The notes under the pieces are model-generated. The model was not told the origin of the DNA. It saw nothing but the letters and a program-made list of their open reading frames with translations, and made no database searches. Below, piece after piece: positions 1 through 7,665 of a DNA stretch of 12,322 bases; the first letter of the stretch is position 1, and every line of letters starts with the position of its first letter. The translations under genes and the position numbers were made by a program. This DNA comes from an uncultured Steroidobacteraceae bacterium (GTDB taxonomy: Bacteria > Pseudomonadota > Gammaproteobacteria > Steroidobacterales > Steroidobacteraceae). The stretch lies in NCBI GenBank assembly GCA_955652625.1, contig CATPBM010000077.1:1-12322 (forward strand), written 5' to 3'.

Positions 1-1
1 G

Positions 2-3000
2 ATCTCAGACGTGCTGCCGATGCTGGAGAATTTCGGCCTGCGGGTGATCTCGGAGCGCCCGTATGAGCTCGCCTGGCCCGAGGGCGGCGCGGCCTGGATC
101 CAGGACTTCGAGCTGGAGCACCGCGCGGCGGTGATCAACATCGCGCGCATCGAGGGCAACTTCCGCGAGGCTTTCGCCGCCGCCTGGAGCGGTGCGCTCG
201 ACAACGACGGTTTCAACCGCCTGCTGCTCGCCGCCGAGCTCACTGCGCGACAGATCGTGGTGCTGCGAGCCTATTGCCGCTATCTGCTGCAAACCGGCGT
301 GCCCTTCAGCCAGGCGTCCATGGAGCGCACGCTGGCCGCCAACCCCGCCATCGCCAGCAACCTGGTGCGCCTGTTCCAGACACGCTTCGATCCGGCGGCG
401 GCACGTGCGGCGCGCGGCGGCGAGCGCGGTGCCGAGAGCATCGTGGCGCAGATCCGCAGCGCGCTCGATGCGGTCACCAGTCTCGATGACGACCGCATCC
501 TGCGCGCCTACCTCACCCTGGTACAGGCGACGCTGCGCACCAACTTCTATCAGACCGGGGCCGATGGACACGCCAAGAGCTACGTGTCCTTCAAGCTCGA
601 CCCGGCAAAGATCCCCGATCTGCCCTTGCCCAGACCGAAGTTCGAGATCTTCGTGTACAGCCCGCGCGTCGAGGGCGTGCACCTGCGCATGGGCTACGTC
701 GCCCGCGGCGGCATCCGCTGGTCGGACCGGCGCGAGGACTTTCGCACCGAGATCCTGGGTCTCATGAAAGCCCAGAACGTAAAGAACACCCTCATCGTGC
801 CGGTCGGCGCCAAGGGCGGGTTCGTACCGAAGCGCCTGCCCGGCGCCGGCACACGCGAGGAGGTGCAGGCGGAAGTCATCGCCTGCTACCAGACCTTCAT
901 CCGCGCACTCCTCGACCTCACGGACAACATCGTGGCCGGGCGCATCACGCCGCCCGCGCAGGTGGTGCGCCGCGACGGCGACGATGCCTATCTGGTGGTG
1001 GCCGCGGACAAGGGCACCGCCACTTTCTCCGACGTCGCCAACGCCATCTCTGAGGAGTACGGCTTCTGGCTCGGAGACGCCTTCGCCTCCGGCGGCTCCG
1101 CCGGTTACGACCACAAGAGGATGGGCATCACCGCGCGCGGCGCCTGGGAGTGCGTCAAGCGGCATTTTCGCGAGTTAGGCATCGACATCCAGAAAATGGA
1201 CTTCACGGCCGCCGGCATCGGTGACATGTCCGGCGACGTGTTCGGCAACGGCATGCTGCTGTCACGCCACATCCGCCTGCAGGCCGCCTTCGATCATCGC
1301 CACATCTTTCTCGACCCTGACCCTGACCCGGCGGTGAGCTTCGCCGAACGCGCGCGGCTGTTCGCGCTGCCGCGCTCGAGCTGGGACGACTACGATCGTA
1401 AGAAACTCTCGCGCGGTGGGGGCATATTCGCGCGCTCCGCCAAGTCGATCGCGCTGTCGGCGGAAGCGCGCACGCTGCTGGGGGTCGAGTCAGGCAGCGC
1501 CGCCGCCCCCAACGACATCATCCACGCCATCTTAGCGCTGCCCGTCGACCTGCTGTGGAACGGCGGCATCGGCACCTACGTCAAGGCGAGCGATGAGCGC
1601 AACGCGGAAGTCGGCGACCGCACCAACGACGGGCTGCGCATCAACGGCCGCGAGCTCAGGGCCAAGGTGGTCGGCGAAGGCGGCAATCTCGGGCTCTCAC
1701 AGCGCGGTCGTATCGAGTACGCACTTGCCCATGGGCGCCTCAATACCGATTTCATCGACAACTCCGCGGGCGTCAATACCTCGGACCTCGAGGTGAACAT
1801 CAAGATTCTGCTCAACCCGCTGGTGCGCGAGGGCAAGCTGTCGCGCAGCGACCGCAATCGCCTGCTGGCGCGCATGACCAACGAGGTCGCCGCGCTCGTA
1901 CTGCGCAACAACTACCTGCAGAGCCAGGCGATCAGCACCCTGGAGCTGCAGGGCGCGGCGCGGCTGGCGGAGTTCCAGCACCTGATCCGCGCGCTCGAGC
2001 GCTCGGGCGACCTCAACCGCGCGCTCGAGTATCTGCCGACCGATGACGAACTTGCCGAGCGCCGCAAGAGCGGCGCGGGGCTCACGCGCCCGGAGCTCGC
2101 AATCCTGCTCGCCTACAGCAAGATCTGGGTCAACAACCATCTGCTCGCCTCGGACGTCCCGGAGGACCCCTACCTGTCCACGGAACTGGGCCGCTACTTC
2201 CCCGCCCCCGTCCAGGAGCGCTTCCCGCGCGCCATCGGCCATCACCGGCTGCGCCGCGAGATCATCGCTACCGCCACCACCAACAGTCTCGTGAACCGCA
2301 TGGGTCCGACCTTCGTGCCGCGGGCGCAGGAAGACACCGGCGCGGAGCCGGCACAGATCGCGCGCGCCTACACCGCGGCGCGCGAGATCTTCGCGATGCG
2401 CGAGGTCTGGGAGCAGATCGAGGCGCTCGACAACAAGGTGCCCGCCCAACTGCAGTATGAGGCTGCGTTCCAGACCAGCCGCCTGCTGCGGCATGCCACC
2501 TACTGGCTGCTCACCTCGCGCAGCGCCTCACTGCAGGTCGATGCCGCGGTCGCGGAGTTTCGCGATGGCGTGCATCGGCTCGAGACCGAGATCGCGGAGT
2601 TGCTCACTGGGGCGGAGCTCGCGCATTTCGAGGAAGGGCGCAAGCACTACCTGGACGCGGGCCTGCCTGCGGCGCTCGCCGCGCGCGTTGCGAGTCTCGA
2701 AGCGCTCAACGCTGCACTGGACATTGTGGAGATCGCCGACGGCCATCGCGTGAGCGTCGCCGAGACTGCGCGCGTGTACTTCGAGGTCGGCACGCGCATC
2801 GGCTTCGACTGGCTGCGGGCGCGCATCGAAAAGCTCAAGGTCGAGGGTCCGTGGCAGGCCATCGCGCGAACCGGTCTGCGGGATGCGGCGCTGCGCGTGC
2901 AGCGCCGTCTCACCGAGCGGGTGCTGGCGCGCAAGGACCGCGGCAGCGCCCAGGCCCGCGTGACCGCCTGGGTCGAGTCGGCCGGCAAGGATCTCGCGCA

Positions 3001-3097
3001 TTGGCAACGGACGCTCGCGGACATGCGTTCCGCGGGCGCCGGCGACTTCGCGACCCTCACCGTGGGCGTCGAGTCCGTGCGCAAGTTGGCGAACTGA
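2..3097 (+). CDS. gdhB: NAD-specific glutamate dehydrogenase, large (180 kDa) type, 5'-truncated by the window edge
   Basis: This enzyme oxidatively deaminates glutamate to 2-oxoglutarate and ammonium with NAD+, in the cytoplasm, as the catabolic entry of glutamate into the TCA cycle. The frame is open from base 2 to a TGA at 3095-3097, giving about 1031 visible residues; the family is about 1600 residues, so the N-terminal third lies outside the window. The in-frame GTG at 11 is internal, not the start. The dehydrogenase core is clear. GGIRWSDR lies at 707-730, followed by REDFRTE. The PVGAKGGF lysine motif is at 800-823. The Rossmann segment [13 protein letters not shown] is at 1214-1252, and [14 protein letters not shown] follows near 1551. 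The C-terminal helical region of this family fills the remainder. No frameshift is seen. It is followed after one base by gpmA. The symbol gdhB follows the Pseudomonas name for this class; the family assignment itself is very secure. Confidence 0.96.
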   Translation: MSDVLPMLENFGLRVISERPYELAWPEGGAAWIQDFELEHRAAVINIARIEGNFREAFAAAWSGALDNDGFNRLLLAAELTARQIVVLRAYCRYLLQTGVPFSQASMERTLAANPAIASNLVRLFQTRFDPAAARAARGGERGAESIVAQIRSALDAVTSLDDDRILRAYLTLVQATLRTNFYQTGADGHAKSYVSFKLDPAKIPDLPLPRPKFEIFVYSPRVEGVHLRMGYVARGGIRWSDRREDFRTEILGLMKAQNVKNTLIVPVGAKGGFVPKRLPGAGTREEVQAEVIACYQTFIRALLDLTDNIVAGRITPPAQVVRRDGDDAYLVVAADKGTATFSDVANAISEEYGFWLGDAFASGGSAGYDHKRMGITARGAWECVKRHFRELGIDIQKMDFTAAGIGDMSGDVFGNGMLLSRHIRLQAAFDHRHIFLDPDPDPAVSFAERARLFALPRSSWDDYDRKKLSRGGGIFARSAKSIALSAEARTLLGVESGSAAAPNDIIHAILALPVDLLWNGGIGTYVKASDERNAEVGDRTNDGLRINGRELRAKVVGEGGNLGLSQRGRIEYALAHGRLNTDFIDNSAGVNTSDLEVNIKILLNPLVREGKLSRSDRNRLLARMTNEVAALVLRNNYLQSQAISTLELQGAARLAEFQHLIRALERSGDLNRALEYLPTDDELAERRKSGAGLTRPELAILLAYSKIWVNNHLLASDVPEDPYLSTELGRYFPAPVQERFPRAIGHHRLRREIIATATTNSLVNRMGPTFVPRAQEDTGAEPAQIARAYTAAREIFAMREVWEQIEALDNKVPAQLQYEAAFQTSRLLRHATYWLLTSRSASLQVDAAVAEFRDGVHRLETEIAELLTGAELAHFEEGRKHYLDAGLPAALAARVASLEALNAALDIVEIADGHRVSVAETARVYFEVGTRIGFDWLRARIEKLKVEGPWQAIARTGLRDAALRVQRRLTERVLARKDRGSAQARVTAWVESAGKDLAHWQRTLADMRSAGAGDFATLTVGVESVRKLAN

Positions 3098-3098
3098 C

Positions 3099-3848
3099 GT
3101 GCCGGGCAAACTGATCCTGGTCCGCCATGGCCAGAGCACCTGGAACGTCGAGAACCTGTTCACCGGCTGGACCGACGTCGACTTGTCGGCGCAGGGCCGC
3201 AGCGAAGCGGCGCAGGCAGGTCGCGAGCTGCTGACGGAGAAACTGGGACCCGACGTTGCCTTCACCTCGGTACTCAAGCGTGCGATCCGCACCCTGTGGA
3301 TCATGCTCGATGAGATGGATCGCATGTGGATGCCCGTGGAGCGCTCGTGGCGGCTGAACGAGCGGCACTACGGGGCGCTGCAGGGACTGAACAAGGCGCA
3401 GACGGTGGCGCAGCACGGCGCAGCGCAGGTGCAGATCTGGCGCCGCAGCTACGATGTCCCACCGCCGCCGCTTGGCGCCGACGATGAGCGCCACCCTCGA
3501 TTCGATCCGCGCTATGCCGGCATCGATGCGCGACAGCTCCCCGCTACCGAGTCGCTGAAGGACACGCTCGCGCGCGTGCTTCCCTTCTGGCACGCGCGCA
3601 TCGCGCCTGAGCTGCGCCAGGGCCGCAACGTCATGGTGGTGGCGCACGGCAACAGCCTGCGCGCCATGGTGAAAATGCTCGATGATGTCCCCGAGACCGA
3701 GATCACCGAGCTCAACATCCCAACCGGCGTGCCCTTGCTCTATGAGCTCGACCCGGAGCTCAGGCCCCGCGGCAGCCGCTATCTCGGCGACCCCGCAGCC
3801 ATCGCCGCCGCCGCCGAAGCCGTGAAGCGCCAGACCGAGAAGCGCTGA
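3099..3848 (+). CDS. gpmA: 2,3-bisphosphoglycerate-dependent phosphoglycerate mutase
   Basis: This enzyme interconverts 3-phosphoglycerate and 2-phosphoglycerate in glycolysis and gluconeogenesis through a phosphohistidine. The 249-residue product matches the usual length of about 250. [10 protein letters not shown] places the phospho-accepting histidine at residue 10. RAIRT at 61-65 supplies phosphate-binding arginines. [12 protein letters not shown] holds the acid/base Glu at 88, and [10 protein letters not shown] holds the second His at 183. The usual RHGES is RHGQS here, a tolerated variant. The GTG start at 3099 lies one base after the glutamate dehydrogenase TGA, and no good Shine-Dalgarno is seen. 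Translation is therefore probably coupled to the upstream gene (inference). The 3' end meets the convergent thioesterase gene with only 3 bp between stops and no visible terminator. Confidence 0.95.
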   Translation: MPGKLILVRHGQSTWNVENLFTGWTDVDLSAQGRSEAAQAGRELLTEKLGPDVAFTSVLKRAIRTLWIMLDEMDRMWMPVERSWRLNERHYGALQGLNKAQTVAQHGAAQVQIWRRSYDVPPPPLGADDERHPRFDPRYAGIDARQLPATESLKDTLARVLPFWHARIAPELRQGRNVMVVAHGNSLRAMVKMLDDVPETEITELNIPTGVPLLYELDPELRPRGSRYLGDPAAIAAAAEAVKRQTEKR

Positions 3849-3851
3849 GGG

Positions 3852-4313
3852 TCAGCCGCGAGTCTCACGCCAGGCGACGAACTCGCCCGTGAATCTGCCA
3901 ACAACCTGATCGCCTTGCTCGAGCACCGCCGACACATTGACGCGGCCCCTGCCCTTGCGCGCCAGCGTGTGCGTGAATTTCTGCCACTGACCTGGCAGCT
4001 CGAGCGATGAGCGCGCCGTGAATTCCCCCACGATCGGCCGCTCGTACTCCATGCTGTTGCGCTGAATCACCAGGCGCCCGGTGATGCCCTCGGCGCGCAG
4101 GCGCACGTGCAGGAGCGACCAGGCGGCAAGGATCGCCAGCGCGGAGGCGCTGCCACCGAACACGGTGTCGCGATGATTGATGTTGGGCGCCAGCGGGGCC
4201 AGCAGTATGACGGCGTCGTGCTCCACGGAGCGCACCGACACGGCCATGGCCCTGGAGAGCGGAATGTGCTCGTGGATATAGCGCTCAAGCTCGGCCGGCG
4301 ACACTCGCGCCAC
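3852..4313 (-). CDS. YiiD C-terminal-type hot-dog thioesterase
   Basis: This is a predicted single-domain hot-dog-fold thioesterase of 153 residues, probably cytoplasmic and acting on an acyl-CoA or similar thioester; the substrate is unknown. The family signature is the segment PNINHRDTVFGGSASALA at residues 43-60, where the NxN...T.FGGS helix start resembles the C-terminal domain of E. coli YiiD. The second half has the beta-strand pattern expected for the fold, including RNSMEYERPIVGEFTA and the closing QVVGRFTGEFVAW strand. The GTG start is chosen because AAGGTGA sits just upstream; the nearby ATG at 4315 is out of frame. It is the last gene of a four-gene minus-strand unit, 18 bp behind the RraB-like/cupin gene. 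The family call is fairly secure; the biochemical role is inferred. Confidence 0.85.
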   Translation of the reverse strand: MARVSPAELERYIHEHIPLSRAMAVSVRSVEHDAVILLAPLAPNINHRDTVFGGSASALAILAAWSLLHVRLRAEGITGRLVIQRNSMEYERPIVGEFTARSSLELPGQWQKFTHTLARKGRGRVNVSAVLEQGDQVVGRFTGEFVAWRETRG

Positions 4314-4316
4314 ATT

Positions 4317-4323
4317 TCACCTT
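4317..4323 (-). promoter_or_regulatory. Ribosome binding site fixing the GTG start of the thioesterase
   Basis: Read on the minus strand, AAGGTGA lies 3 bases before the GTG at 4313-4311. It falls within the 18 bp that separate the fusion gene's stop from this start. It supports GTG rather than the out-of-frame ATG two bases upstream or an internal methionine. Confidence 0.6.
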
Positions 4324-4331
4324 CGCCCGCC

Positions 4332-5138
4332 TCAGGCCTTCGCGTATTTGTCCGCTCCGAGGAAATGCAGCGACACATAGGGCTCATCGCCCACCACCCA
4401 GCTGTCATGGGGCTCAGGTGGGATGTAGAAGAGCTGCCCTGCGCGCAGCTCGATGATCGTGCCATCATCAAACGCCGCGGTGGCGACTCCGGCGAGTACG
4501 AGTCCCACGTGCTCCACCGAACAGCGTGACAGACCCAGGCCAGGACCCACGTGCGTCGACCACTTCCAGCCAGGCTGATACGTTGCGCGCCCCACCGTCA
4601 TTCCCCCAAGGTGCACCAGCTCGAACCTGCCGTGCTCGAGATCGCGAGCTTCGTCCGGGGTCTCAAAGCGCTTCAGGATCACCCGGACGTCAACCTTGCC
4701 TGCCTCAACCTTGCCCGCCTCAACGGCGACGGGTGCCGCCTTTCCCGCCGCCCAGCCGTCGTAACGCCCGTGGTACTCGGTGGCGAGCGCCGTCAGGCGC
4801 CGGCTGATGTCCTGCATGTCAGGCACGACCAGGCGCATGGTCTTGCTCGCGTGCAGGCTGAAGGCGAGGTCGCTGTCCTTCTCGACCGCTCTCGCGTCGA
4901 CCGTGAACTCCGGCTCGAGCCGCGCGCGCGCCCCCTGGCATGCGGCCTCATCCGGCAGAGCGAGAAAGAAATCCACCGGGTAGTCATTGAACGGCGCATA
5001 ACCGTGCGAGCGCAGCTGGCCAATCATCTGCTCGTCCCAGGACGCGCCGCGCGCCCTCTGCGCCTCGCGCAGCTTGAAGTAAATGCGCAGCAGGATGAGA
5101 CCCAGGGCCCCGAGCAGAGCGATGAAGAACCACCCCAT
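4332..5138 (-). CDS. Membrane-anchored RraB-like domain fused to a C-terminal cupin domain
   Basis: This 268-residue protein appears to have three parts. Residues 3-20 are hydrophobic and followed by a basic stretch (KLREAQRAR), consistent with one N-terminal membrane helix anchoring the rest in the cytoplasm. Residues about 33-132 resemble the RraB family, whose E. coli member inhibits RNase E. Features include SWDEQMIGQLRSHGY, PVDFFLALPDEAACQ, and the C-terminal LATEYHGRYDGWA, which recalls the YDGWG end of RraB. Residues about 150-268 form a single cupin: STHVGP with His196, CSVEHVG with Glu209 and His210, and IPPEPHDSW with His244 are candidate metal ligands. A linker with the duplicated pentapeptide VEAGK joins the two. 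The ATG at 5138 is preceded by GGAGAGG. Stand-alone proteins resembling each half are familiar to me; the fusion is not. Whether it touches RNase E is unknown, and the cupin's ligand or catalysis cannot be assigned. Confidence 0.8.
   Translation of the reverse strand: MGWFFIALLGALGLILLRIYFKLREAQRARGASWDEQMIGQLRSHGYAPFNDYPVDFFLALPDEAACQGARARLEPEFTVDARAVEKDSDLAFSLHASKTMRLVVPDMQDISRRLTALATEYHGRYDGWAAGKAAPVAVEAGKVEAGKVDVRVILKRFETPDEARDLEHGRFELVHLGGMTVGRATYQPGWKWSTHVGPGLGLSRCSVEHVGLVLAGVATAAFDDGTIIELRAGQLFYIPPEPHDSWVVGDEPYVSLHFLGADKYAKA
4691..4720 (-). repeat. Two-copy 15-bp tandem repeat in the domain linker
   Basis: Two consecutive 15-bp units, at 4691-4705 and 4706-4720, differ at one base, and the first four bases of a third copy follow at 4721. 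On the minus strand they encode a doubled five-residue unit (VEAGK-VEAGK) exactly between the RraB-like and cupin domains. This looks like a short in-frame duplication lengthening a flexible linker. Confidence 0.8.
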
Positions 5139-5146
5139 GAATGTGC

Positions 5147-5153
5147 CCTCTCC
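5147..5153 (-). promoter_or_regulatory. Ribosome binding site of the RraB-like/cupin gene
   Basis: On the minus strand, GGAGAGG lies 8 bases before the ATG at 5138, inside the 35-bp gap after the crotonase stop. It supports starting the protein at its hydrophobic N-terminal segment and not at in-frame codons further upstream, which would run back into the crotonase gene. Confidence 0.55.
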
Positions 5154-5173
5154 CTTACGACCTGGCGAGCAGC

Positions 5174-5956
5174 CTAGCCGGGGAACTGCGGTTTGCGCTT
5201 TTCCAGAAACGCACTGATGCCCTCCGTGCCCTCCGGGCTCACGGCGTGGGCGGCGATGGTCTCGCTCTCGAGAACCATCTGCGATTCGAAGGCGCCGAGG
5301 GATTGCGCAACCAGGCGCTTGGTGGCGCCATACGCGCCGCTCGCTCCCTGCGCGAGCTGCTCGGCAACTTCCAGAGCGCGCGTCAGCAACTGTTCGTCGG
5401 CCACCACTTCGTTGACCAGGCCCCAGGCGAGCGCCTCGGATGCCGGCAGCGTGCGGTTGAGCAGCAACAACTCCATGGCGCGCTTCACGCCAACGGTGCG
5501 CGGCAGCAGGAATGTTGTGCCGGCGTCGGGCGTCAGGCCCGCGTTGGTGTAAGCGAGATTGAACTTCGAACTGCGTGCGCACAGTGCGAGGTCGGCCATG
5601 GCGACGAGCCCGACCCCCGCGCCTGCCGCGGTGCCGTTGACGGCGGCGACCACCGGTGCATCCATGCGCACGAAATGTGAGATCGCGGCATGCAGGTAGG
5701 TGGTGAGTTCGCGGATGTAGCCATCCCCGCTGGTGTCGCGGGTTGCCATGGCGCGCAGATCCCCGCCGAAGCAGAAATGGCGCCCGGCACCCGTCAGCAC
5801 CACCGCACGCACCGCGGCGGTGCGGGCGCAGGTCATGGCGGCGGCGAGCAGATCCATCGCCATCTGCAGGTTCAGAGTGTTGGCGCTGTCGGGACGGTTG
5901 AGCGTGACCAGCGCGACCGCGCCGCGGGTTTCGACCTGAACGCTGGGGGCGGCCAT
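5174..5956 (-). CDS. Enoyl-CoA hydratase/isomerase family protein, PaaG-like
   Basis: This is a crotonase-superfamily enzyme of 260 residues, acting on acyl-CoA substrates in the cytoplasm. The first oxyanion-hole loop is GAGRHFCFGGDL (residues 56-67), and the second is VNGTAAGAGVGLVAMAD (106-122). The two catalytic glutamates of classical enoyl-CoA hydratase are absent: Gly116 and Tyr136 stand at those places by my alignment. Instead GLTPDAG has Asp144, the position of the catalytic Asp in PaaG-type isomerases (GLIPDCG in E. coli PaaG). The C-terminal SPEGTEGISAFLEKRKPQF is typical of the superfamily. Double-bond isomerisation, or ring-epoxide isomerisation as in phenylacetate catabolism, is therefore likelier than simple hydration. 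The ATG at 5956 starts 7 bp after the ferredoxin stop and shows no Shine-Dalgarno, so coupling is likely. No other paa gene is in view, so the pathway is not assigned. Confidence 0.9.
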   Translation of the reverse strand: MAAPSVQVETRGAVALVTLNRPDSANTLNLQMAMDLLAAAMTCARTAAVRAVVLTGAGRHFCFGGDLRAMATRDTSGDGYIRELTTYLHAAISHFVRMDAPVVAAVNGTAAGAGVGLVAMADLALCARSSKFNLAYTNAGLTPDAGTTFLLPRTVGVKRAMELLLLNRTLPASEALAWGLVNEVVADEQLLTRALEVAEQLAQGASGAYGATKRLVAQSLGAFESQMVLESETIAAHAVSPEGTEGISAFLEKRKPQFPG

Positions 5957-5963
5957 GGCGCAG

Positions 5964-6278
5964 TTATTCGTCGGGCGCGATCCTGACGCGCAACCCGGCA
6001 AGCTCCGGAGTGAATTCGATCTGGCACGAGAGGCGCGAACCCTCCTGGTAGTGCGAGAGCTCGGCGAGCAACTCACGCTCATCTGACATCATCGCCGGGA
6101 GTCTGGACTTCCATTCAGGATCCACATACACGTGGCAGGTCGCGCAGGAACACATTCCGCCGCAGATGGCAGCGACGCCGTAATCGAGTTCCCGCAGATT
6201 CTCCATCACCTTCAGTCCGGTCCTGCCCTCGACTTCGTGCTCGACTCCGTCGCGATCCACGACTCGCAAAAGCGCCAT
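5964..6278 (-). CDS. [2Fe-2S] ferredoxin, putidaredoxin/adrenodoxin type
   Basis: This is a soluble one-electron carrier of 104 residues, the usual size. The cluster ligands are Cys39, Cys45, Cys48 (C-x5-C-x2-C inside ICGGMCSCATCHVYV) and Cys85 in SRLSCQ. Cys43 is an extra, non-ligand cysteine. The tail FTPELAGLRVRI resembles putidaredoxin, whereas Isc-type Fdx has an ACEKSCACTTC cluster loop. A redox partner such as a P450 or other oxygenase is therefore more likely than iron-sulfur assembly, but none is in the window. The ATG at 6278 has a good GAGGAA five bases upstream. It is the first gene of the unit ferredoxin, crotonase, RraB-like/cupin, thioesterase. Confidence 0.93.
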   Translation of the reverse strand: MALLRVVDRDGVEHEVEGRTGLKVMENLRELDYGVAAICGGMCSCATCHVYVDPEWKSRLPAMMSDERELLAELSHYQEGSRLSCQIEFTPELAGLRVRIAPDE

Positions 6279-6283
6279 GCAGG

Positions 6284-6289
6284 TTCCTC
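6284..6289 (-). promoter_or_regulatory. Strong ribosome binding site of the ferredoxin gene
   Basis: On the minus strand, GAGGAA is placed 5 bases before the ATG at 6278. The 103-bp gap to the next gene (6279-6381) must also hold any promoter of the four-gene unit, but I cannot point to a convincing -35/-10 pair there. Confidence 0.6.
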
Positions 6290-6381
6290 GTGACCCTGAG
6301 GGATTGGTTTGAGGCGAATTTGCCCCGGATCTGCTAGTTTGCCGGTTCGCCCTGCACCTCGCCAGCCCGTGCCGGCTCCCG

Positions 6382-6642
6382 TCAGGCCGGCGCGAGGGGC
6401 CCCAGCACCTTCATCACGAACACGGCCTTGTCAGCTCCGCCTTGCAGACTCTCCAGGGTCGTGCGCAGTTCCCGGCGCAGCGCCTCCATGACGTCCTCGT
6501 ACGTCCCGAAGACCTGCGTGCTCATGCTGTTAGTGACCACCTGCAGCCGGGCATCCGCGTTCAGGCGGCCCAGGAACTCGCGAATAGCGGGGACGAAGTC
6601 CCGCTGCAGCGGATACAGGCTGATCTCGACCCCGATGTCCAT
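6382..6642 (-). CDS. YkoF/MTH1187-type thiamine (hydroxymethylpyrimidine)-binding protein
   Basis: This small protein of 86 residues belongs to the MTH1187/YkoF fold family, whose characterised members bind thiamine or its HMP moiety; the exact job here is not known. Family features are VEISLYPL at the start (5-12), the helix AIREFLGRLNADA, VVTNSMSTQVFGTYEDVMEAL (35-55) and the closing AVFVMKVLGPLA strand. The ATG at 6642 is preceded by AAAGG. A much longer open frame runs upstream to 7290, but it is antisense to the PhzF gene and has no family similarity, so this start is firm. It stands alone: no ABC permease or thi gene is adjacent, and I see no TPP-riboswitch-like element upstream. It is divergent from the PhzF gene. 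Confidence 0.88.
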   Translation of the reverse strand: MDIGVEISLYPLQRDFVPAIREFLGRLNADARLQVVTNSMSTQVFGTYEDVMEALRRELRTTLESLQGGADKAVFVMKVLGPLAPA

Positions 6643-6762
6643 GCTTGTGCCTTTCGGAACAGTCTGCCGCAGTATTGCACGCGCGCTGCAATGAGCTGAG
6701 GCTATGATCGCACCGAGGACTAGAATTGCTTGGCCTTTGGTCCTGACGGCGGATGAAAAACG
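6643..6762. promoter_or_regulatory. Divergent intergenic region with a possible -10 box
   Basis: These 120 bp separate the thiamine-binding gene (minus) from the PhzF gene (plus) and must carry promoters for both. On the plus strand TATGAT at 6703-6708 is a good -10 hexamer, but no -35 lies at normal spacing: TTGCAC at 6675-6680 is 22 bp away. The promoter call is therefore tentative, and no operator-like palindrome was convincing. Confidence 0.3.
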
Positions 6763-7665
6763 ATGACGCGGAAGATCCAGGTTCATCAGGTTGACGCGTT
6801 CACCCGCGAGCCCTTTACCGGCAACCCGACCGGAGTGGTGCTGAACGCCGATGCGCTTACCGAGGCGCAGATGCTCGCGATCGCCCGCGAGCTCAATAAC
6901 GCCGAGACCGCCTTCATTCTCTCGCCCGACGGCGACGATCACACCGTGCGTGCGCGCTTCTTCACGCCGCGCAGTGAGGCCGGCTTCGTCGGCCACGCCA
7001 CCGTCGCCGCGCAGTACGTGCTGTCGCGACGCCACGAGGCGCCGCGCTGGCAGCGCCAGAAGTCCAAGGCGGGCATCGTCGACGTCGAGGTGCGCGGCAA
7101 CGACGAGGACCGCCGCATCGCCATCCGCCGCGCGCCGCCGCTCCTCGGGCGCGAGCTCAACGATCGCGAGCGCCTGGCGGTTCTCGATGCGCTGGCACTC
7201 GCCTCCGAGAGTCTCGACACGCGCTTGCCTCTGCGCATCGTCGGCGCGGCCGGCACGCGGCTGCTGATCGGCGTGCGCGGGCCGGAGCACCTGAAGCAGC
7301 TCAAACCCGATCTCGCGCGCCTCACGACCCTGTCGGCGCAGATCGGCGCCGCGGGCTACTTCGTCTTCACCCTAAAGCCGAACGCGGCGGACCATCTGAC
7401 CGAGTCGCGCATGTTCTGTCCGGCACTCGGGATCTCCGAGGACCCGGTCAGCGGCAATGCGCACGGGCTCCTCGGTGCGTATCTTGCGCACCTCGGGCTG
7501 CTCGCCCGCAGCGGTGCGCGCGCGCGCTTTACCGGCATTCAGGGACACTCCCTGCACCGGCCCGGACGCGTCGAGGTCGAGCTCGAATTCACCGGGTCCG
7601 ACCTCGCCGGCGTATGGATCAGTGGCCAGGCCGTGTCGATCTTCCAGACCGAGATCGCGTTTTAG
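6763..7665 (+). CDS. PhzF-family isomerase/epimerase-like protein
   Basis: This is a PhzF-family protein of 300 residues with the diaminopimelate-epimerase-like two-lobed fold, probably cytoplasmic. Family marks are VDAFTREPFTGNPTGVV near the N-terminus (10-26), LNNAETAFI with the catalytic Glu at 48, EAGFVGHAT (72-80), and DPVSGNAHG (227-235). It closes with GVWISGQAVSIFQTEI. PhzF itself isomerises an intermediate of phenazine synthesis, but most family members have unknown substrates and no phenazine genes are present, so a phenazine role is not implied. The ATG at 6763 has GGCGGA about ten bases upstream; the ATG at 6753 is in another frame. The stop codon overlaps the Shine-Dalgarno of the following Rieske gene, so the two are very likely co-translated. 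Confidence 0.93.
   Translation: MTRKIQVHQVDAFTREPFTGNPTGVVLNADALTEAQMLAIARELNNAETAFILSPDGDDHTVRARFFTPRSEAGFVGHATVAAQYVLSRRHEAPRWQRQKSKAGIVDVEVRGNDEDRRIAIRRAPPLLGRELNDRERLAVLDALALASESLDTRLPLRIVGAAGTRLLIGVRGPEHLKQLKPDLARLTTLSAQIGAAGYFVFTLKPNAADHLTESRMFCPALGISEDPVSGNAHGLLGAYLAHLGLLARSGARARFTGIQGHSLHRPGRVEVELEFTGSDLAGVWISGQAVSIFQTEIAF

Noticed and set aside
5..1165. Long minus-strand open frame (386 codons) opposite glutamate dehydrogenase
   Set aside because: It has no family similarity and low-complexity Ala/Gly/Arg composition, and lies fully antisense to conserved dehydrogenase motifs.
1313..1330. Hexamer repeat encoding DPDPDP in glutamate dehydrogenase
   Set aside because: The DPDPDP segment is, as I recall, a normal conserved feature of this enzyme family, not a local expansion.
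5139..5582. Upstream extension of the RraB-like/cupin frame to 5582
   Set aside because: It would overlap the crotonase gene, has Arg/Gly-rich shadow composition, and ignores the good ribosome site before the ATG at 5138.
5957..6082. Upstream extension of the crotonase frame by 42 codons
   Set aside because: The extension is antisense-free but lies entirely inside the ferredoxin gene in another frame, and crotonase similarity begins right after the ATG at 5956.
6361..6376. Possible terminator hairpin after the thiamine-binding gene (minus strand)
   Set aside because: A six-pair stem with one wobble and a four-base loop can be drawn, but no U-run follows, so it does not meet the pattern of an intrinsic terminator.
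6763..7665. Phenazine biosynthesis, suggested by the PhzF family name
   Set aside because: No other phz gene is present and PhzF homologs are widespread in bacteria that make no phenazines.
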